This document shows, piece after piece, positions 5,529 through 7,847 of a stretch of DNA of 7,847 nucleotides. Below the pieces are notes generated by a model. It made no database searches. It was not told the DNA's origin and saw nothing but the letters and a program-made list of their open reading frames with translations. Every line of letters starts with the position of its first letter. Position 1 is the first letter of the stretch. The stretch spans positions 1-7,847 of the forward strand of contig JAEUSC010000470.1 in assembly GCA_016789035.1 (NCBI GenBank), given 5' to 3'. The translations under genes and the position numbers were made by a program. The stretch is from Candidatus Omnitrophota bacterium. Its GTDB lineage: Bacteria; Omnitrophota; Gorgyraeia; Zapsychrales; Fredricksoniimonadaceae.

Positions 5529-6743
5529 TTAAACCTTTTGATATGGTTCAAAAAGTTTCTTATATTCATCCAGCGCGAAACGGTCTGTCATTGAAGCAAT
5601 GTAATCACAGATAATTTCATAAATGGCGTTCTTAGAATATTTCCGATCGCGCGGACAAACCACATAAGGCAACTGTTTGGGATTGTCTGCGTAGACTTCA
5701 AAAATACTTTTAAGAATTCGTCGTGCCTTTGTCGTCATGCGCTCGACGCGATAATGATGATACAGCTTTTCATTGAGAATGCTTTGCAGATGATTTCTCT
5801 CGTGGGCCATGGTGGAGCTGAAACCAATCATGGGTTCTACCGTCTTTTTTCCATCACGTGAAAGCTTAAAATTATAATCCTTAACTTCTTTGGAATTCTT
5901 AAAAGCGAATTTTTCTAAGCGCTCGCCGGTTGCTTCCAAAAAATCCCTGACCTGCATATCAATCAACATTTTAACGACCTGATACTTAAACATTTCCAAA
6001 TTGCCAGACTTGGGGACACCGCCAACTTTTTCAACGGCTTTCTTCCAAAGCTCGCTTTGCATCAAATCTTCCTTGGTAATACATCCAGATGTCAGTCCGT
6101 CGTCGATATCATGATTCAAATAAGCCAACGAATCTGCAACATCAACCACTTGGGCCTCAAACGTAGCTCCCTCATCACGCACCAAGCGTCCTTTAATTTC
6201 TTTGGATGAACCGGGATCATCAAATATCGTCTGGTGCTTCAAAATACCGATCATGACCTCATTGGTCAAGTTCAGACCATCAAAATCGGGATAGCGCTTC
6301 TCAAACTTAGTTACAATATCAAAACTTCGAACATTATGATTAAACTTCCGGCAGCCGGCTTCTTTCATTATGTCATTCAATGCGTCCTCTCCAGCGTGAC
6401 CAAATGGCGGATGCCCAAGATCATGGGCCAAGGCAACAGCTTCAATCAAATCCTCATTGAGCCGCAAATTACGACCGATAGTGCGGGCTAGCTGGGCTAC
6501 TTCTATCGTATGCGTCAGGCGTGTACGATAGTAATCGCCCTCGAATATAACAAACACTTGAGTTTTATATTCCAACTTTCGAAAAGCTTCGCAATGAACA
6601 ATACGATCGCGATCTCGTTGATAAGCTGTCCGTCCAGAATGATCATTCTCCTTATACAAACGCCCGACGGAATATTTACTTTTCATGGCATAAGGAGCCA
6701 GGATCTTGTCTTCTAACTCTTCAATTTCTTTTCTTGTGCGCAT
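5529..6743 (-). CDS. dgt: dGTPase-like deoxynucleoside triphosphate triphosphohydrolase (HD superfamily)
   Basis: The enzyme hydrolyses dNTPs to deoxynucleoside plus triphosphate and helps control dNTP pools; substrate preference cannot be read from sequence. In 404 residues I see the family N terminus (ILAPYAMKSKYSVGR), YQRDRDRIVHCEAFRKLEYKTQVF from residue 41, and RLTHTIEVAQ with His78. The HD motif AHDLGHPPFGHAGE gives His107, Asp108, His111 and His116. FEAQVVDVADSLAYLNHDIDDGL from residue 195 carries the last metal-site Asp and the NHDIDD signature. All motifs are intact and the length is usual for the bacterial non-E. coli type. ATG 6743 is kept because residues 1-19 fit the family N terminus, although only a weak ribosome binding site is present. 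It overlaps the HIT gene by 31 bases, and its stop is 2 bases from the HD-GYP-like gene. Confidence 0.94.
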   Translation of the reverse strand: MRTRKEIEELEDKILAPYAMKSKYSVGRLYKENDHSGRTAYQRDRDRIVHCEAFRKLEYKTQVFVIFEGDYYRTRLTHTIEVAQLARTIGRNLRLNEDLIEAVALAHDLGHPPFGHAGEDALNDIMKEAGCRKFNHNVRSFDIVTKFEKRYPDFDGLNLTNEVMIGILKHQTIFDDPGSSKEIKGRLVRDEGATFEAQVVDVADSLAYLNHDIDDGLTSGCITKEDLMQSELWKKAVEKVGGVPKSGNLEMFKYQVVKMLIDMQVRDFLEATGERLEKFAFKNSKEVKDYNFKLSRDGKKTVEPMIGFSSTMAHERNHLQSILNEKLYHHYRVERMTTKARRILKSIFEVYADNPKQLPYVVCPRDRKYSKNAIYEIICDYIASMTDRFALDEYKKLFEPYQKV

Positions 6744-7210
6744 TTCTTAAACCGCTTATAAAGTTCATTTAACGACTGAGACATCACCCGTGTCCCACCG
6801 ATCACAGGCATAAAATTTGAGTCTCCCTTCCACCGCGGCACAATATGAATGTGCAAATGCCCCGGAAAACCCGCACCCGCCAGTCGGCCTAAATTAAACC
6901 CGACATTAAAACCGCCGGGATCCAGAATCGATTGAGACATGCCTTTGACTTCAACTAGTAAGTCCAACAACTCATCGCGCTCTATACGCTCGAGATCTTC
7001 CAAATCCCCCACGTGACGATTGGGAAGAATAAGGACATGCCCATTATTGTAAGGATAAATGTTCAAGACCGCAAAAGTGTGCTTCCGTCGCAAGAAAATA
7101 TGATTGGCTGCATCTTTCTCTTCCTTAAGGATCCGGCAAAAAACGCACCCTTTTTGCTTTCCAATCTTGTTAATGTAAGCGATACGCCACGGGGCCCACA
7201 ATCGATCCAT
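6713..7210 (-). CDS. HIT-family nucleotide-binding protein (Ap4A hydrolase/phosphorylase-like)
   Basis: This 165-residue protein carries the histidine triad HLHIHIVPRW (118-127; His118, His120, His122), where the last His is the catalytic nucleophile in the family. It also has CVFC (22-25), with the Cys pair expected to bind zinc. GHVLILPNRHV (57-67) and GFNVGFNLGRLAGAGFPGH (100-118) complete a full HIT domain. The N terminus MDRLWAPWRIAYI is characteristic of the Ap4A-phosphorylase-like bacterial group. Family knowledge: these enzymes cleave dinucleoside polyphosphates or nucleoside phosphoramidates; the exact substrate is undetermined. ATG 7210 lies 15 bases after the phosphoesterase stop, with a GGTGAG ribosome binding site. 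The 3' end overlaps the dgt start by 31 bases, which suggests coupled translation. Confidence 0.93.
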   Translation of the reverse strand: MDRLWAPWRIAYINKIGKQKGCVFCRILKEEKDAANHIFLRRKHTFAVLNIYPYNNGHVLILPNRHVGDLEDLERIERDELLDLLVEVKGMSQSILDPGGFNVGFNLGRLAGAGFPGHLHIHIVPRWKGDSNFMPVIGGTRVMSQSLNELYKRFKKCAQEKKLKS

Positions 7211-7225
7211 AAACTCACCATCAAA

Positions 7226-7702
7226 CTACAGCTTAATGATTTTTCCCTTCACACCTTTAGACGAAAAATCTAGGATACCATAAGTGCAGCAGGAAGCGCT
7301 AATAGTATCATTGGGGCTACCGGGGTTAAAATACAACACCCCATTAATGACCTCATTGACCGCCTGATGGGAATGGCCAAAAATCACCACATCGACTTTA
7401 TCTTTATGAAATTCCTGAATCACACGAGGCAACACTTTCGCTCCGTTACCTTCACCGTGAAATACGCCAATCGTATAACCGCCGCATAGAAAGATCAGCT
7501 TGGCGGGGTACTGACTTCTGATCTCTGTGGGATCCATGTTCCCCCAGACCCCTTTAAGCTCTTTGAGAGATGCCAACGCATCTATGGTTTTTTGATCACA
7601 AAAATCCCCGCCATGAATGATCAGATCAACCTTTTTAAAGGCCTCTAAGACCTGAGGTGGAATGGGATTCGAATGAGTATCGGAAATTACACCTATCTTC
7701 AT
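7226..7702 (-). CDS. YfcE/MJ0936-type metallophosphoesterase
   Basis: This 158-residue single-domain calcineurin-like phosphoesterase has all five metal motifs in order. They are DTH (Asp8, His10), HGGD (Asp33), GNMD (Asn55), FHGEG (His82) and GHSH (His110, His112), followed by the family's NPGSP. It is cytoplasmic, with no signal peptide. Proteins of this family hydrolyse phosphodiesters with Mn or Ni in vitro, and their natural substrate is usually unknown, so I give no gene symbol. The GNMD and FHGEG variants differ slightly from the common GNCD and THGH but keep the ligands. ATG 7702 overlaps the stop of the upstream gene as ATGA. The HIT and dGTPase genes downstream suggest a nucleotide-related role (inference). 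Confidence 0.93.
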   Translation of the reverse strand: MKIGVISDTHSNPIPPQVLEAFKKVDLIIHGGDFCDQKTIDALASLKELKGVWGNMDPTEIRSQYPAKLIFLCGGYTIGVFHGEGNGAKVLPRVIQEFHKDKVDVVIFGHSHQAVNEVINGVLYFNPGSPNDTISASCCTYGILDFSSKGVKGKIIKL

Positions 7703-7847
7703 CGCACCATGTAAGGCTTATCATAGATATGCATTAATGAATTAACTTCCTGCTCATTCCAGATCCACATGCGTTCTTGAAGCGCACGGATCCGAGCGTT
7801 TTCGTCAAGACTTGACAGAGAAACAACCACCAGCCGCTGCGGCTTAT
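7699..7847 (-). CDS. Unrecognised protein, C-terminal fragment (5' end outside window)
   Basis: On the minus strand an open frame runs from the window edge to a TGA at 7701-7699. It gives about 48 residues, starting KPQRLVVVSLSSLDENARIR and ending YDKPYMVR. The TGA overlaps the phosphoesterase ATG by 4 bases (ATGA), the same coupling as other junctions in this array, which supports it being a real gene. The middle, RALQERMWIWNEQEVNSLMH, is probably helical. I do not recognise the family. One of the other two minus-strand frames is stopped early (TGA in the first 50 bases); the coupling is the main evidence for this frame. Confidence 0.7.
   Translation of the reverse strand, partial: KPQRLVVVSLSSLDENARIRALQERMWIWNEQEVNSLMHIYDKPYMVR

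Noticed and set aside
1..7847. CRISPR array, tRNA/rRNA genes, insertion sequence or defence island
   Set aside because: No regularly spaced repeats, tRNA-like cloverleaf, transposase motif or terminal inverted repeats were seen, and nearly every base belongs to a coding gene.

Overview
The window reads as a piece of a Gram-negative bacterial chromosome, most plausibly from the Planctomycetes-Verrucomicrobia-Chlamydiae-Omnitrophota (PVC) group, with Omnitrophota as my best guess. The main pointer is a short basic protein at 3459-3719 with the conserved pattern I recall from PVC genomes. An ExeA/GspB-like secretion pair and several SPOR/SH3-type envelope proteins are consistent with a double-membrane cell. 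This placement rests on recalled family patterns, not on a search. Coding density is very high, and I see no tRNA, rRNA, CRISPR array, insertion sequence or phage gene.

Left end (1-932, + strand): the last 71 codons of an ExeA/GspA-type AAA ATPase overlap by 4 bases with a GspB-like single-pass membrane protein. Together they look like the end of a type II secretion or type IV pilus accessory operon.

The rest (937-7847, - strand) is one tightly packed array of ten genes. In transcription order they are: the tail of an unrecognised protein (7699-7847), a YfcE/MJ0936-type metallophosphoesterase, a HIT-family nucleotide hydrolase or transferase, a dGTPase-like dNTP triphosphohydrolase, a GAF plus degenerate HD-GYP protein, a SPOR-domain membrane protein, the small basic protein, a secreted double-SH3b protein, a site-2-protease-like membrane metallopeptidase, and 3-dehydroquinate synthase (aroB). 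Most junctions are ATGA or TAATG overlaps or gaps of no more than 15 bases. The main exception is the gap upstream of the SPOR gene, where a plausible promoter (TTGAGT, 18 bases, TATAAT) could start a second transcript.

Functionally, the upstream half of the array is nucleotide-related (phosphoesterase, HIT, dGTPase, HD). The downstream half concerns the envelope (SPOR, SH3b, S2P) and ends with a shikimate-pathway enzyme. The two transcription units converge with only 4 bases between the gspB-like and aroB stop codons. I found no clear new defence or mobile system. The observations most worth a second look are the HD-GYP protein that has lost several metal ligands, the small basic protein with an Ala/Pro/Lys tail, and the uncharacterised C-terminal domain of the SH3b protein.
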